Shown here piece by piece: positions 12,268-23,855 of a stretch of DNA of 64,000 nt. Below the pieces are notes generated by a model, which made no database searches, was not told the origin of the DNA, and saw nothing but the letters and a program-made list of their open reading frames with translations. The stretch is from positions 2,147,674 through 2,211,673 of the forward strand of contig OY725501.1 of NCBI GenBank assembly GCA_963281255.1, given 5' to 3'. The translations under genes were made by a program, and so were the position numbers. The DNA is from Aphrocallistes beatrix. Taxonomy: Eukaryota > Porifera > Hexactinellida > Sceptrulophora > Aphrocallistidae. Numbering within the stretch: the stretch's first letter is position 1; every line of letters starts with the position of its first letter.

Positions 12268-12326
12268 TATATCATTGTCACCAATATTCAGAATTGACAA
12301 TTCTGAATATTGGTGACAATGATATA
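12268..12326. repeat. 59-bp perfect palindrome upstream of the last transportin exon
   Basis: Positions 12268-12296 and 12298-12326 are exact reverse complements (29-bp arms, one central A). The arm starts TATATCATTGTCACC and ends CAGAATTG. It lies about 200 bp before the acceptor of the last transportin exon. Confidence 0.9.
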
Positions 12327-12522
12327 AATGTTTTAAGATGTGTAAGAATTAGAAAGTTCCCCCATATGCGAATTGACTTGGTTTCATTATTCACCTCAGG
12401 TACCATTCACATCCAATATTCTATTCATGTCGGATTGATTAGTGCATGCAATGAACATTGGAATTCAGCATTTAATTGTTACATAATGTTATTTGCATTA
12501 TTAACATTCACTATTTTTTTAG

Positions 12523-14511
12523 GATGTAGATGTCCGTAAGGGAGTTTGCAGAGCCATTGTGATGCTTCTTGAAATCAGGATTGAAGAATTATTTCCATAT
12601 ATTCATGATGTAATTAAATACATGATGAGTAGGACTCAAGACTCTGATGAATCTGTAGCACTTGAGTCCTGTGAATTCTGGTTAGCACTTGCTGAGCACA
12701 GCCAATGTAGAGACATTATGCAATCTCATATCCAAGAGTTAGTACCTATTCTTATTAAGGGTATGCGTTATTCAGAAAACGATCTTATTCTCCTCGAGGG
12801 CAAAGACGAGTATGATACTCATATACCTGATAGAGATTCTGATATTAGACCTAGGTTTCATAAAAGCAAGAACAAAAATACAACACCTTTTTTGCTTGAA
12901 GATATGGATTTTGATTCTGATGATGGTATCTTTGGTGATGATTTTGGAAGTGAGTGGAACATTCGTAAATGCTCTGCTGCAGCTTTAGATGTTCTTAGTA
13001 ATGTATTCCACGATGAGTTACTTGACCCTCTTTTGCCTATTTTACAAAATTGTCTCATTAACAATGACTGGACTGTAAAAGAATCCGGTATTCTTGTGCT
13101 CGGCGCTATTGCCGAAGGCTGTATGACTGGCATGATGCCACACCTGGATGAGCTCGTCCCATTCTTAATCAGTTCTCTGTCTGATCAAAGAGCTCTGATA
13201 CGGATTATTACGTGTTGGACTCTCTCTAGATATGCTAGGTGGATTGTTCAGAGTCCCAATGAACTATTCTTAAAGAATCTACTTCAAGTACTACTGCAAT
13301 GTATCTTAGATAATAACAAAAGGGTACAAGAGGCTGCCTGTTCAGCCTTCGCAACACTCGAAGAAGAGGCATGTACTGATATGGTTCCCTTTCTTTATGA
13401 TATTATTCAAACTTTGGTGTTCGCATTTTCTAAATATCAACATAAAAACTTGCTCATTCTCTACGATGCTATAGGCACTTTGGCAGAGAGTGTCGGTCCA
13501 TATTTGAACAAACAGGAATATATTGGCATGTTTATGCCTCCTTTAATAGAGAAATGGAATAACTTGACTGATGATGACAAAGATCTATTTCCACTCCTTG
13601 AATGCCTGAGTTCTTTAGCTATTGCATTACAAATAGGCTTTCTTCCATATGCAGAACCAGTATTCAAGAGATGTGTGAGATTGATAGATAATAACATTAA
13701 GCAATCCAATTCATCAAAAGAGATTAATGCCCATACAACTGATAAAGACTTTTTAATTGTGGGACTCGATCTTTTATCTGGACTTGCAGAAGGGTTGCAA
13801 GGAAACATTGAACCGCTAGTGTCTCAAACTTCCATTATCACTTTATTGTATCAGTGTATGCAGGACAGAATTCCCGAGGTAAGACAGAGTTCATTTGCAC
13901 TCTTAGGAGACCTTACTCGGGCTTGTTTCCAGTATGTTAAGCCTTACGTTAATGAATTTCTTCCTATACTTTCCAAAAACTTAAGTCCTGAACTTATTTC
14001 TGTATGCAACAACGCCACATGGGCCATTGGTGAGATAGCTATTCAAATGAATAGGGACATACAACCTCATATTCAAAGTTTTCTCCCTCAATTGATTGAA
14101 AATATTAATCGACCTGAACCCGAAACCCCTAAAACACTTCTTGAAAACACTGCTATTACAATTGGTCGAATTGGTTACGTGTGCCCAGAGGACTTGTCAC
14201 CAAGTTTGCCTCAATTTATACGTACTTGGTGCATTTCACTCCGAGGTATCCGGGATAATGAGGAGAAGGATTCAGCTTTCCGCGGGCTCTGTGCTATGAT
14301 TTCATATAATCCAAACGGAATTATAAAAGAGTTCATCTATTTCTGTGATGCTGTAGCTTCCTGGAACACCCCTCTCCCAGACCTGAAAGGAATGTTTGAA
14401 AAATTACTGGTTAGTTATAAGAATGAAATAGGTACTGAACAATGGAAAACGTATACAGATCAATTCCCTCCTCCATTAAGAGAGAAATTGGCTTTAGTTT
14501 ATAACGTATAA
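12523..14511 (+). CDS. TNPO1: Transportin-1 (karyopherin beta-2), last coding exon
   Basis: The exon starts after the polypyrimidine/AG acceptor at 12521-12522 (GAT GTA GAT GTC CGT) and runs open for 662 codons to TAA at 14509-14511. It covers about three quarters of transportin-1. Recognisable blocks in order are [100 protein letters not shown] and a C-terminal [11 protein letters not shown]. The tryptophans in [12 protein letters not shown] and [10 protein letters not shown] sit where human W460 and W730 contact PY-NLS cargo. The loop that Ran-GTP uses for cargo release is present ([20 protein letters not shown]) but carries fewer acidic residues than the human one. No frameshift or stop occurs, unlike everything around it, which marks it as the functional host gene here. 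Confidence 0.96.
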   Translation, partial: DVDVRKGVCRAIVMLLEIRIEELFPYIHDVIKYMMSRTQDSDESVALESCEFWLALAEHSQCRDIMQSHIQELVPILIKGMRYSENDLILLEGKDEYDTHIPDRDSDIRPRFHKSKNKNTTPFLLEDMDFDSDDGIFGDDFGSEWNIRKCSAAALDVLSNVFHDELLDPLLPILQNCLINNDWTVKESGILVLGAIAEGCMTGMMPHLDELVPFLISSLSDQRALIRIITCWTLSRYARWIVQSPNELFLKNLLQVLLQCILDNNKRVQEAACSAFATLEEEACTDMVPFLYDIIQTLVFAFSKYQHKNLLILYDAIGTLAESVGPYLNKQEYIGMFMPPLIEKWNNLTDDDKDLFPLLECLSSLAIALQIGFLPYAEPVFKRCVRLIDNNIKQSNSSKEINAHTTDKDFLIVGLDLLSGLAEGLQGNIEPLVSQTSIITLLYQCMQDRIPEVRQSSFALLGDLTRACFQYVKPYVNEFLPILSKNLSPELISVCNNATWAIGEIAIQMNRDIQPHIQSFLPQLIENINRPEPETPKTLLENTAITIGRIGYVCPEDLSPSLPQFIRTWCISLRGIRDNEEKDSAFRGLCAMISYNPNGIIKEFIYFCDAVASWNTPLPDLKGMFEKLLVSYKNEIGTEQWKTYTDQFPPPLREKLALVYNV

Positions 14512-14952
14512 TCATTGGGAAATAAGGCTTGTGTACTACAAGCAGTAGATTTTTTATAATTTAATCGTGGAAAGTGGCATACAAGTGAGTGCGGAATCAG
14601 TATTAGCTATTTAACAAATGCTTTCCGTTTGAAATGACAGTCTAGTTGCATTATTGTTTGTAATAGTTTGATATCTTTGTTTGTTTATTAGCGGTTATTA
14701 CTTTAGTTTCGTCGTTTGTTTTGTTTGTCGTCTATTGTGTGTAAAGTTTGATTTATTACTATCTTTTAATTTGATGTTCAGAATTATTTAGTTTTGTTTG
14801 TCTTTTGTTCAGTTGTTTAGTTATGCTTAGTGATGATGTGAGGCTGAGGCCAGGTGGGGAACAGGACCCAGGAGAAAAAGAGAATGGAGGAGAAAAGAGA
14901 GGCTGTGCCCCACCTGTCCCCACCAGTAGTACCAATCTAGTGCCGCCCCTGG
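14512..14952. other. 3' flank of transportin
   Basis: No gene is seen. No AATAAA follows the stop within 130 bases; AATAAGG at 14521 is the nearest variant. GTGCCGCCCCTG ending at 14952 resembles a hAT terminal repeat in inverse (CAGGGGCGGCAC), without a recognised partner. Confidence 0.4.
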
Positions 14953-15725
14953 TTAAGGTTGACATTCGGTAAAAAGGTCGCTTTTGAAAATTTCAAATGG
15001 CCTTGTATTCGGCAATGAATTTGTTAAACTCTCTTATTCTTCGCCTATGAACTCTAAAAGGGCCCTGAGCTTTTTGGGATATCAAACTCATCACATGGAA
15101 CAACGCTGTAAAGAAATATTTTTGAAAAATTTCCAATTCCAATCCTTTCTTTTTCTTTGAGCATATCTCAACCAGTTTGCATACATTCCCGATTTCTTTG
15201 ACGAAAACTGACAGAATCGAGATAGGAGGTATTTTGCAAGTTGTGTTTTAAGTTTCAAACTCCACAGAAAAAGTCCACAGGCATTTAATTTTTAAAAACA
15301 TAGCTCGCGAAATCGTATCTCTATTTCTCAATTCTGCAATTCTGATTTAAGTAAAGAGAATCAATATAGCAAAAAAACAGAGTTATGATTCAAGAAATGA
15401 ATGGAGGTTGGAAATGACTTGGCATTTGCTCTAATCGAAAATAACTCGCAAAACGACCTATTATCTCGATTCACAATTCTGCGACGATTCCCGTAAAGAC
15501 AACTAATATAGTACCATGAAAACACTCCTAGTTATTTATCAAATAAGTGATGTAGAGTAGCAATTTTTTAAAAAAATATTAATCAGCGAGTTGCACCATT
15601 GGCGATTTTGACATCCCAAAAGCCTCCTTAGCGGAGCGGTCTTTAGAATAAGATAATTTAACAAGTTTATTATCAAAACGAGCCTTTTTTAATTTAAAAT
15701 CCCCCATTTCACCGAATGTTAGCCT
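14953..15725. mobile_element. MITE with ACATTCGGT-type ends
   Basis: TTAAGGTTGACATTCGGTAA at 14954 is mirrored by CACCGAATGTTAGCCTTT near 15710. The 770-bp interior has no coding sequence and only short AT-rich motifs. Confidence 0.5.
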
Positions 15726-16425
15726 TTATTTAATGTACCATTCAAAGATATAAAGTCTCTCAACATACAAATATTCATTAGTACAATTTGGTTATTAAAA
15801 AACGATTTATATAAAATATCTTGAATTGATTGAAGAACTTCTGATAACTAAAAGCCGATTTCCGTCCCGGGCATGCAATATTTTTATTCTAGCAAGTTCT
15901 AGTCTAGATAAAATTTAAACTCTTCTCCCGAATTATGATGCTTCGTCACATTTTATAATTACATTTTTTAGTTTTTATTATAATGAATGGCCTATACTTA
16001 TCTTTTATTTTTTCATTTGTTTTCAATTTTATATCTTTACATATATACATGTTGATCCTCATGGAATAATGAATATGCAAATTTATTTAAAACGATTAAA
16101 CTTAAAATGGACACACTTTCAATCTTTATTTTATTTGTTGCTCAGTTAATACACAGTGGAAATGAGTCGTTGCTTGTTGTAAAGAAGTTGTCTGCTTATC
16201 GGAGTTTCATTAATATACGAAACCTCGATTATCCTAAGAGCACTAGCTCGCTTTCGGCATTTGAGTTTGATTTTATAGAAATTCTAAATAATAGTAGACT
16301 AGTTTAGAAAATACTAAATTTACTCTAAATTCTATGAATTTTCTTATTGTTATTTAAGGAATTAAAAAGTTCTCATCCCATATCTATATCTCAAAAGTTA
16401 GTAAAAATTGGATATTTTCTATGCC
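15726..16425. other. AT-rich sequence without recognised features
   Basis: No conserved coding block, terminal repeat pair or tandem repeat was recognised. A short open frame at 16107-16307 resembles no known family. Confidence 0.4.
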
Positions 16426-16429
16426 GGTT

Positions 16430-16865
16430 TTTCATCTCCTTTCACCCACGATCGCATTTTATACTTGCTATATGGAGTGGAAAACGGCACTCAATTCTCA
16501 TCACCAGTGATAATTTCTGATAGGCGCCTAGAATCAAACATCATATGTTTCCAAGAACTTCTTGGCTGTATTCACTCGGGTGAGCCTTTGTTTCTCACTG
16601 AGATTATGTGGGACCCAATTGCCACAAATCAATCGGTAGCCAAGACGAATGGTCAGAATTGAATGAATTGCTCCCGAGACGCCTCCATACTATGCGCTAA
16701 CTGATCGACGGTTAAAGACCCGTCTTCCATCACCATCTCAATTAATGCAACATTATCTGGAGTGCTGACAGATATCGGTCTTCCTGAGCGAGGTAAATCT
16801 GCCACATCAGTATCTCCAGACCTAAATCGTGCAGCCCATCGTTCAATGGTGGATCTTGAAGTATA
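16430..16865 (-). pseudogene. Mariner-like transposase N-terminal relic
   Basis: On the - strand 16660-16865 encodes the second helix-turn-helix region of mariner transposases: STIERWAARFRSGDTDVADL followed by PRSGRPISVSTPDNV and GSLTVDQLAHSM. Further along, about 16530-16640, another frame gives the linker motif WVPHNLSEKQRLTRV. Indels separate the two blocks and the catalytic core is absent. The 5' side ends at a TA microsatellite into which a separate MITE (16880-17124) has inserted. Confidence 0.75.
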
Positions 16866-16879
16866 TATATATATATATA

Positions 16880-17124
16880 CTACCTGGCCAAAAGTATTGG
16901 AACACATTCTAATGTGTGCCACCATATGCCATAAGTGGCACAGGTGGCAGGGAAACGGGCCCATTGAAGGAAATCAACAAAAGTTTAGTGGAAGAGGTCG
17001 GAGGGACAGTGTCTATTGATATCACAATGTTTACACTTGTTTAATATTGTATTCAATGGGTTGTGCCACTTTGGCAAAAGTGGCACACATTAGAATGTGT
17101 TCCAATACTTTTGGCCAGGTAGTG
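16880..17124. mobile_element. Tc1-type MITE, 245 bp, in a TA microsatellite
   Basis: The ends are long inverted repeats: TACCTGGCCAAAAGTATTGG at the left, extended by AACACATTCTAATGTGTGCC, and the reverse complement at 17078-17122. TA flanks both sides. The CTGGCCAAAAGTATT core is typical of Tc1-like ends. No coding capacity. Confidence 0.85.
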
Positions 17125-17371
17125 TATATATATATATATATATATGAGTATATACTATACATATCAGGGTAGTATACTGCCCTCCAGAGATACGCTCCCA
17201 GGCTCAAACTTTTCATACGCCTAAATAGATAAATAGCATTATAAAATTGGGTAAATTGGGTAATATTCTAAATTTTCACGCTCCTAAACACTTTCAGGCC
17301 TAAAATCATACTCCTAAAGGAGCGTTCCGCGCTCCTAGATAATTCCTTGATACATACATATATATATATAT

Positions 17372-18690
17372 ATAAATCCTTTACCGTAGAAGAGGCTTGA
17401 AACAAGCAAAATGTCAGAATTCTTTCACGGTCAGTCTCTTCTATCCATTAGAAACATCGATTGATAAAGAGAGCGCAGAAACCAAGTTATATCATGGTTT
17501 GGGCGGGGATCTCTACTGAAGATCGGACACCCTTAGCTTTCGTGAGTCATAATCAATGAATACATATATATATACTAAGTAGCTCATTTTGGACCCTGTA
17601 GTTAAAAAACCAAGAAATCATGTTCACTAACGATGCATTTTTATTCCAACAGGATGGTGCTCCTGCACACACGGCTAGAAGCACTCAGGAGTGGCTTCCG
17701 AATAAAATTCTCGGGTTTTTGTCTTGGAAGAATGGTCTCCCACCAGTCCAGACCTGAACCCGATGAACTTTTCCATCTGGTCAATTTTGGAGGCAAAGGC
17801 TTGTTCTACAGGGTTAGGCATAAGTTCTGCACCAAGCTTCATTAGACATAAAATTTCTTATCCTCAAACAATCTTAGTTATTATGGTCTTTAGAGATTGT
17901 AATTCAAATATTCTCAATGATTATGAAAGATTCTTCGAGTCTAAGACCTGGAACTGCGTTTTGTATAGTGAGTTTTGTCGATGTCCTGACACGCAGAAAA
18001 AAACGAGAATCAAGGCCCACTGCTTTTCAAATTTTCTTTCTAGAGTCTTCCAATTCTAGGACAAATTACTTTTCCTCGAACACTCTAAATTTGTAGAAAT
18101 ATAGGATGTTTAAATCAATATATATTGAGAACCATTTCGATCAGATTTTTTGGTGATGCCATTTTAGGTGATTTTGCAAAATGTACATAATTTGAACTCG
18201 TGAAATAAGAGCTTCATCTTGTTTCTGAGAATGAATCCAATGGATTTGTGAAACATTTTCATGGTGAATGAAAAGTATCTGGTGCTAAATCGTCATGGAA
18301 TATCGATAGAGACATTTTTTACATAAGCATTGGCCCTGATTCTCGATTTTCGCTGCGTGTCAGGACACATATTTTCTCCACAAAACTCACCATACAAGAA
18401 CACAGTTCTAGGTCTTAGACTTGAAAAATCTGTTAAAGTCATTAAGAATATTCGAATTACAATCTCTAAAGACCATAATAACTAAGATTGTTTTGAGTAT
18501 TATAAATTTTATGCCTAATGAAGCTTGGTTCAGAACTTATGCCTAACCCTGTAAACCACATCTTTACAAGGTTAGGCAAATTTGGAGTCTTTAATGGAGT
18601 CTTTAGTCAAGGAATGGGCCAATATTCCTCAAGAAACGTTGCGTATTTCAGTTGAGGCCTTTCCCATACGCCTCAAGGCTGTAATAAAAA
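17372..18690 (+). pseudogene. Mariner (maT-like, DD37D spacing) transposase, split by a foldback element
   Basis: Upstream, SYIMVWAGISTEDRTPLAFV lies near 17490-17550. LFQQDGAPAHTARSTQEWL at about 17645-17695 carries the second catalytic Asp, and SPDLNPMNFSIWSILEAKAC at about 17738-17800 the third position. The spacing between the second and third catalytic positions is 37 residues, as in maT-type (DD37D) elements, but the third residue reads Asn rather than Asp. The gene is then interrupted at 17809-18551 by a foldback element and continues as VKEWANIPQETLRISVEAFP near 18610-18670, the usual mariner C-terminus. Several frameshifts are present, so it is inactive. Confidence 0.85.
17809..18551. 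mobile_element. Foldback MITE family FB, copy 1
   Basis: It is flanked by TA at 17807-17808 and 18552-18553. The ends are long inverted repeats beginning CAGGGTTAGGCATAAGTTCT, and the similarity continues through TTAGTTATTATGGTC and ATTCGAATTAC-type blocks for more than 200 bp. It inserted inside the mariner transposase gene, whose reading continues on the far side. A second copy lies at 34174-36144. Confidence 0.9.
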
Positions 18691-19121
18691 GATATATAAG
18701 CCCCAACAGTGACTTGTGTAATTTGGACTAGGGATTCGGTCGAAGTTGTTTGAACTAATACATGAGTTGCCAAAAATCATCAATCACACAGAATAGAGTT
18801 TAAGAATGCACTACCAGGATATATAAATATGGTGTAAAAGTACTTATACATTGATCACATTGGTCCGATTTGGAAATTTGTCTAATAACTCGAATTCTTT
18901 TAATTTAGATATACAAATTATATCATCGCTAAATAGGAAGTAATAGGAAAATTTAAATGCCAAGTTAGTGCGGTTACCCGTGACTGCTGCTGAAAGTTGG
19001 AGTACCCAGAACCATTTCAAGGAAATGTTCTCACCGAAAAATCGAAGCTTGATCGCACAATGTTGAATATGAATTTTCCCAAAATCCCAACCTAAAATCA
19101 TTGTTATTAACATTAACTCAA

Positions 19122-19260
19122 ATCATAGCCTACCTTATATAAAGCCTCACAGTAACTTGCGGATTTGGGACTAGGGATGCGGGCCCGGCACGGCCCGACA
19201 GACTGAGGCCCGAGCCTGATCGGGCTTCGGGCTCGGGTCGGGCTTGCGAAAAGTAACCTA
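19122..19260. repeat. Family M MITE end followed by a hAT-like GC-rich fragment
   Basis: ATCATAGCCTACCTTATATA through GACTAGGGATGCGG is an M end. GGGCCCGGCACGGCCCG to about 19250 resembles the GC-rich termini of some hAT elements. An unlinked M inner block (TTTGGACTAGGGATTCGG) occurs near 18725. Confidence 0.45.
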
Positions 19261-19519
19261 CAAAGTTAAGTGAAAATACCCCATATTTTATTTTTTGTTT
19301 TAAAGGGTTGCAACTGTGTAGAAAGTCACTTTTGTTAAATTATTTTCTCTCAAATCATTTCATCTCACCAAATGTTGCTTTTCTTTCTATTAAAGTATTA
19401 ATGATCGAAAAATCGCGTTTATCATTACCGCTATAGGTCGAGAAATCTTTTCAAAGGTCCATGTGTCTGAACAATGGGAGAAAATCTAAAAAATCCATAA
19501 TTTCCTCAGATGAAGTATA

Positions 19520-20820
19520 CAGGGTGGAACATAAGTGCTGTCCTATATCAAATAAATTAGAAATTGCTCTTATTATGCAACAATAAGTATCAATTAGGTC
19601 ATTTTATATAGCATTTCCTAATTGAACTATTAATTTTTGATATTCATATATTGTCTTTATTTCTGGCGCTTATTTTTTGCATATGGATGTCAATGACCAC
19701 GGTTTAGAGCTCAGATCTCAGGCAATCGGCATGGTTGTAGCAGGTATGACGCAAAAAGAAGTGGCTCAGACTCTTAACGTTAGTGAACGCTCGATTAGAC
19801 GTTGGTACAGCATTCACAATTCTGGGAAAACGCTAGAGACAAAAGCGCGGTCTGGACGACCGCCGAAATTTCACCGTGTGGCAAAAATCGTAATTGCTAA
19901 ATCAGTTACTAAAAGAAGGCAAACTACCAGAAAATTGGCTAAAAGAATAACAAGCATGGGCTACCCGATCACTCACACCACTGTTCGAATATAATTGGCG
20001 AATTCTTTAGGTACTAAATCTTACAAACGGATAAAAAGGCCGAAACTAACGAATCGTCAGAAGGAAAATCGTCTCAAGTTTGCCAGGGAGCGCCAAGAGT
20101 GGACCGTTGATGATTTCAAAAGGGTTTTATGGTCAGATGAGTGTCCTTTTGAGTTATTCTCTACCCCTAATCGCCAAAATGATCGCACGAAACCCTGAAG
20201 TTGTCCTTCCATGCTACAAGGTGAAATTTCCTCCTAAAGTTCATGTGTGGGGTATGATGTCACACCAGGCTCTGTCAGATTTGCACATTGTATCCAAAGG
20301 CCAAACTATAACCGGAGCTTATTATCGTGATTTTATTCTGGCAAACACTTGTAAGGATGCTCTCAAACGTAGGACCAAGAAAGGCTCAATCCTAAAAGCT
20401 TGCGATGTCAAGAAACATGCCCGAGATTATCTTTCAACAAGATGGCACCCCTGCCCACACTGCTAAATTGACTCAGGAGTGGTGCGAAAACAATTTCCCC
20501 CACTTTTGGAGGAAGGAAGAATGGCCAGGCAACTCCCCAGACTTAAATCCTATCGAGAATGTTTGGGCAATCGTCAAAGGCAAGGTCGATGAGATGAGAC
20601 AACCAAGTGATATTGATACCCTTGTGAAAATAGTTAAAAAAGCGTGGAGTCAGATAGATCCAGACATTTTGACGAACTTGGTGGCAGATATGCCTAATCG
20701 TATTAAATTTGTAATAGAAAGAGATGGAGATTATATTGATAAGTGAATCATAGCATACTAGAACTTAAAATTCCATTTATTTGACAAAACTCAATAGGAC
20801 AGCACTTATGTTCCACCCTG
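19520..20820 (+). mobile_element. Tc1-like transposon with DD37E-spaced transposase, almost full length
   Basis: The 1301-bp element is bounded by identical 27-bp inverted repeats beginning CAGGGTGGAACATAAGTGCT, with TA duplicated at 19518-19519 and 20821-20822. It contains one transposase gene with a small number of lesions. The clean ends suggest a fairly recent insertion. Confidence 0.95.
19677..20746 (+). pseudogene. Tc1-like transposase with DD37E spacing, frameshifted
   Basis: ATG at 19677 opens a helix-turn-helix region (GMTQKEVAQTLNVSERSIRR, then SGRPPKF). A stop at 19992-19994 interrupts the frame, which continues as LANSLGTKSYKRIKRPK. The first catalytic Asp is in VLWSDECPFEL, the second in IIFQQDGTPAHTAKLTQEW, and the Glu in SPDLNPIENVWAIVKGK. 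Thirty-seven residues separate the second Asp from the Glu, so the element is of DD37E type rather than classical DD34E. Frameshifts near 20165 and 20415 break the gene. All three catalytic residues survive. Confidence 0.92.
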
Positions 20821-20822
20821 TA

Positions 20823-21787
20823 AACCACTTTCCGTTTGATATTCTCAATCAGTAGTATTGAATTTCCAGCAATCTGATAGGTCACAACTGGTTGACACTA
20901 CCTTTGAGAATGGAATGTAGGTACATTCCAAGTTTGGTATGTGTTGCTTTAGGTCTAAATTGATCCTAATTCGTTCACTTTTTAACAAATTATTTTGCCC
21001 ACTTACTTAAAGCTGCCTGTATGTATCCCGATGTTATCAAACTCAAACTAAATTGCAGACAATTATTAAATATTTTGGATACAGGCAAATAATAAATAGT
21101 TGTAATAACCTAAAAATAGCAATCCTTGGATTGAAATATATATAATATTTCCCTGTTGCTTATTGTTTTGATTATGAGTCCTTCTCTTTCATCATGACCA
21201 TACACCGCTGAGGATGTCTGTGTACAAATTGTACTATTCGTTCGACTGCTTGTGTATGACTGGTATTCAAGAATAGGAAGAGGAGAGTCTACTGCATTAA
21301 GTATTTCTTCGTTGCTTAAATTTTGAAGAACTGGGTGCGAGGTTACTTGATTCTCAGATGTCCAGTCAATCATATATGGATGATTGTCTACCCCAAAATT
21401 AAATTTGGAGGTTTGAATTCTTTAATTTCTTTATCTGTATCGAATAAAGCAACCAATACTATGTTCCCAGTATGCATTATTTTGAAGAACATGATGGACA
21501 ATCTCTTTGTACTCATGAGACAAGTTGTTTGAGAGACGTATTAATTTGAAGAGATTTTTCGCTCTATCACAACACGTATAATGTTGCTTGTTGTGAAACC
21601 AACCTGGTATATAACACGTAACCAGAAAATAAAAGATATTCTCAAGAGATTATGAAGGTTTAAATTTTGAAATAAACAACTGGAAGATTCTATTTGCTCT
21701 GGTAAGCCATCTTGCATGATGTATTTCACCGTGCCTGGGCTAACAATGATTAATAATATCCCATCGATGACCTGGAGTTCATTCTAC
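20823..21787. other. No recognised gene
   Basis: Two short - strand frames (21110-21373 and 21541-21729) are open. The first has a run (HPVLQNLSNEEILNAV) that faintly recalls the acidic tail of pogo/jerky-type transposases, but no catalytic motif was found, so no function is assigned. Confidence 0.3.
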
Positions 21788-21790
21788 TTA

Positions 21791-22548
21791 GGGCATTCAA
21801 AAAGTTCTCATCTCATATCTGTATCTCAAATGATAGTGAAAATAGGATATTTCCGATTTGTCCATTGTATTCCTTAGGGGATCAGCTTCCAATTTATATA
21901 TTGGTTTATTTTAAAAGGACAATTATTGTGGTTCCTACATTAGATTTTTTGTGCATCGGTTTAGGGTAGTGTCGAAAAGTTGGAATCTCCCCATTGAAAA
22001 TGGCTTAAAACTAAATTTGGAGAATAAAAGTTGTGAAAATCGTAGAATAAGGTCATTAAAAGGTTAAATAATTAAGAACCAATGTGAAAAAGTAAACGGG
22101 AGGTGTTCAATAGTATTGCTCGTGTTGAAAAAATATCATGCTACTTTTAGTGGATTTTTTGTCAATTTTCGCCACTCAAAAAGTGGGACAAAAATGGTAG
22201 TAAACCACTTCAAAACATAGTATTCCCTCAGCCTCAAACTATAATACTTCAGAAAATTCAATCTATATGTTAGTTGATGCGTAGAATTCGATGGAGGGAT
22301 CAGTTTTAATCTAAATTTGCTCAGAACTGAAATATATCAAAGGGAACCCGAAAAATCACGTTCAAAGGGACTACCTTAAACCGATGTACAAAAATATAAT
22401 GTAGGAACCACAACAATTGTCCTTGTAAAATAAACCAATATACAAATTGGAAGCTGATCCCCTAAGGAATACAATAGACAAATAGAAAATATCCTATTTT
22501 CACTATCATTTGAGATACAGATTTGGGATGAGAACTTTTTGAATGCCC
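21791..22548. mobile_element. MITE with long inverted repeats, about 760 bp
   Basis: GGGCATTCAAAAAGTTCTCA at the left is mirrored by TGAGAACTTTTTGAATGCCC at the right, and the similarity extends well over 100 bp inwards (TATCTCAAATGATAGTGAAA, GGAACCACAA-type blocks). It is flanked by TTA and TAA. Related sequence forms the outer layer of the complex at 8876-11060. Confidence 0.85.
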
Positions 22549-22599
22549 TAAGTATTTATAGCTTGGATCCACATTTATATAGCTTCCACGCCCAAAATA

Positions 22600-23257
22600 A
22601 CCGGAAATGAGCAAGCAAAAGTCATTGTCAATGAAGGGTTAATTATAAGGTAAATAACATCTCTAAATATGTGTGCCTTACTGTTCTAATCGATATCACT
22701 CGAATAATCATCAAATTTGTCAATTTATAATTTTTTTTATTCCTTTCGATCGATGCTTTTGTCGAAGCATTTGCATGTTGCAATATCAAAAGGTTGGTCA
22801 TATTCTTCAAGCTCATTAAATAACTTTTTTTTCTTTTCGGTTTATTATCGAAGTCTTAGTTAGACTCTTGGCAGAGGCAATACTATATCTTTGAACTTTA
22901 GTAGTGATGCTTGTGTTAGATATTGTTGGAATACGTGTCCTCTGCCAAATTAATACTACTTGTAGTTCTATAGTGACTTAGGTCGCAATAGAATGTGACT
23001 TGTATTACCCGGGACTCTATCCCCTTCAACAGGATCCTTTGGATGGAGAACGGGAATCGAAACGTCGGTCAAATGTCTCTACTGAGTTCTTGCATCTTAA
23101 AATGGAAAGTGATCTGCTGCAGAGAAGGATTATGGAGGCTAGGTTAAATGACAGAGAATATGGGGGAAACAACTTAACATAATGTATTCTCATTGATTAA
23201 GCTAGTGATAAAATCATCATTAAAAGTTGTAGTTCATTATAATAATCGTCCTCTAGT
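22600..23257. other. Nothing recognised
   Basis: AT-rich sequence. The 60-codon frame at 23000-23182 shows no recognisable domain. Confidence 0.3.
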
Positions 23258-23326
23258 GCATCCCTAGTCCAGATTTTCCAAGTAGATGGCAGGCCTTATA
23301 TACAGTAGGCTATGGTCTGACTAAAA
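23258..23326. repeat. Family M MITE end
   Basis: GTGCATCCCTAGTCCAGATT followed by ATGGCAGGCCTTATATACAG and TAGGCTATGG matches the right end of the complete M element at 32946-33397. Confidence 0.65.
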
Positions 23327-23475
23327 TTTTTTTAAGTAAGGATAAAATATCTGCCAAAAATATTCTTATATAGTATAAATATATTCTTATATATAATAAA
23401 TATTATGGGTAAATTTTAAATTGAGGATGGGAATTGGAAAAATATTCTTCTATAGTATATTCCTATATGGTGTAT

Positions 23476-23855
23476 CTACTGTATGAGTTGATTTACTATT
23501 TGCTACGAGTTGACATGTGCTTTTGGGCGAGTTGGTACGAGTTGACTGGTTCCCTTTTCATTTAACCAGTTTGGGGGTTCTAGAATCCCCAGGACTCGCC
23601 CCTCCCTACACCACTGTCATATGCTCGTTTAGTCCAAATTAATCCTATTCTCGTTGTATGTAATTTTTAACGCGTAGAATTCAATCACTTTTTAATGAAT
23701 TATTTTGCAATTACCGTATGTCCTCGAAGGGAACCAGTTAACTCGTATCAACTACCAACTCGTCCAAAAGCACTATATCAACTCGCACCAAAAAAAGTAT
23801 CAACCCATACAAAGTTCCAACTACCAAAAAGTCAAATCGTATCACTACCAAATGA
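23476..23855. mobile_element. MITE built of TACGAGTTG repeats, split by another insertion
   Basis: Repeated ACGAGTTGGTACGAGTTGAC blocks on the left are answered by GTATCAACTACCAACTCGTC blocks on the right. The middle holds an unrelated GC-rich segment (CCCCTCCCTACACCACTG near 23600) like a hAT end. A second partial copy with the same GGTACGAGTTG and CAACCACCAAAAAGTCAAAT motifs lies at 57165-57360. Confidence 0.55.

Larger units (their letters stand above)
6836..12522 (+). other. TNPO1: Transportin intron, 5.7 kb, full of mobile elements
   Basis: The intron runs from GTGAAT at 6836 to CTATTTTTTTAG ending at 12522, phase 0. It contains a Harbinger Myb-like pseudogene (about 7790-8412), a nested MITE complex (about 8876-11060) with a 1.06-kb palindrome, one hairpin repeat copy (about 11825-11955) and a 59-bp perfect palindrome 200 bp before the acceptor. 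Nothing else was recognised in 6900-7790 except a short fragment at 7421-7470 resembling the foldback end GGCATAAGTTCTG. Confidence 0.85.

Noticed and set aside
12858..13808. Minus-strand open frames overlapping transportin
   Set aside because: They are shadows of the conserved + strand coding sequence.
21110..21729. Possible pogo/jerky-type transposase tail on the - strand
   Set aside because: Only a weak acidic-tail resemblance; neither catalytic motifs nor terminal repeats were found.
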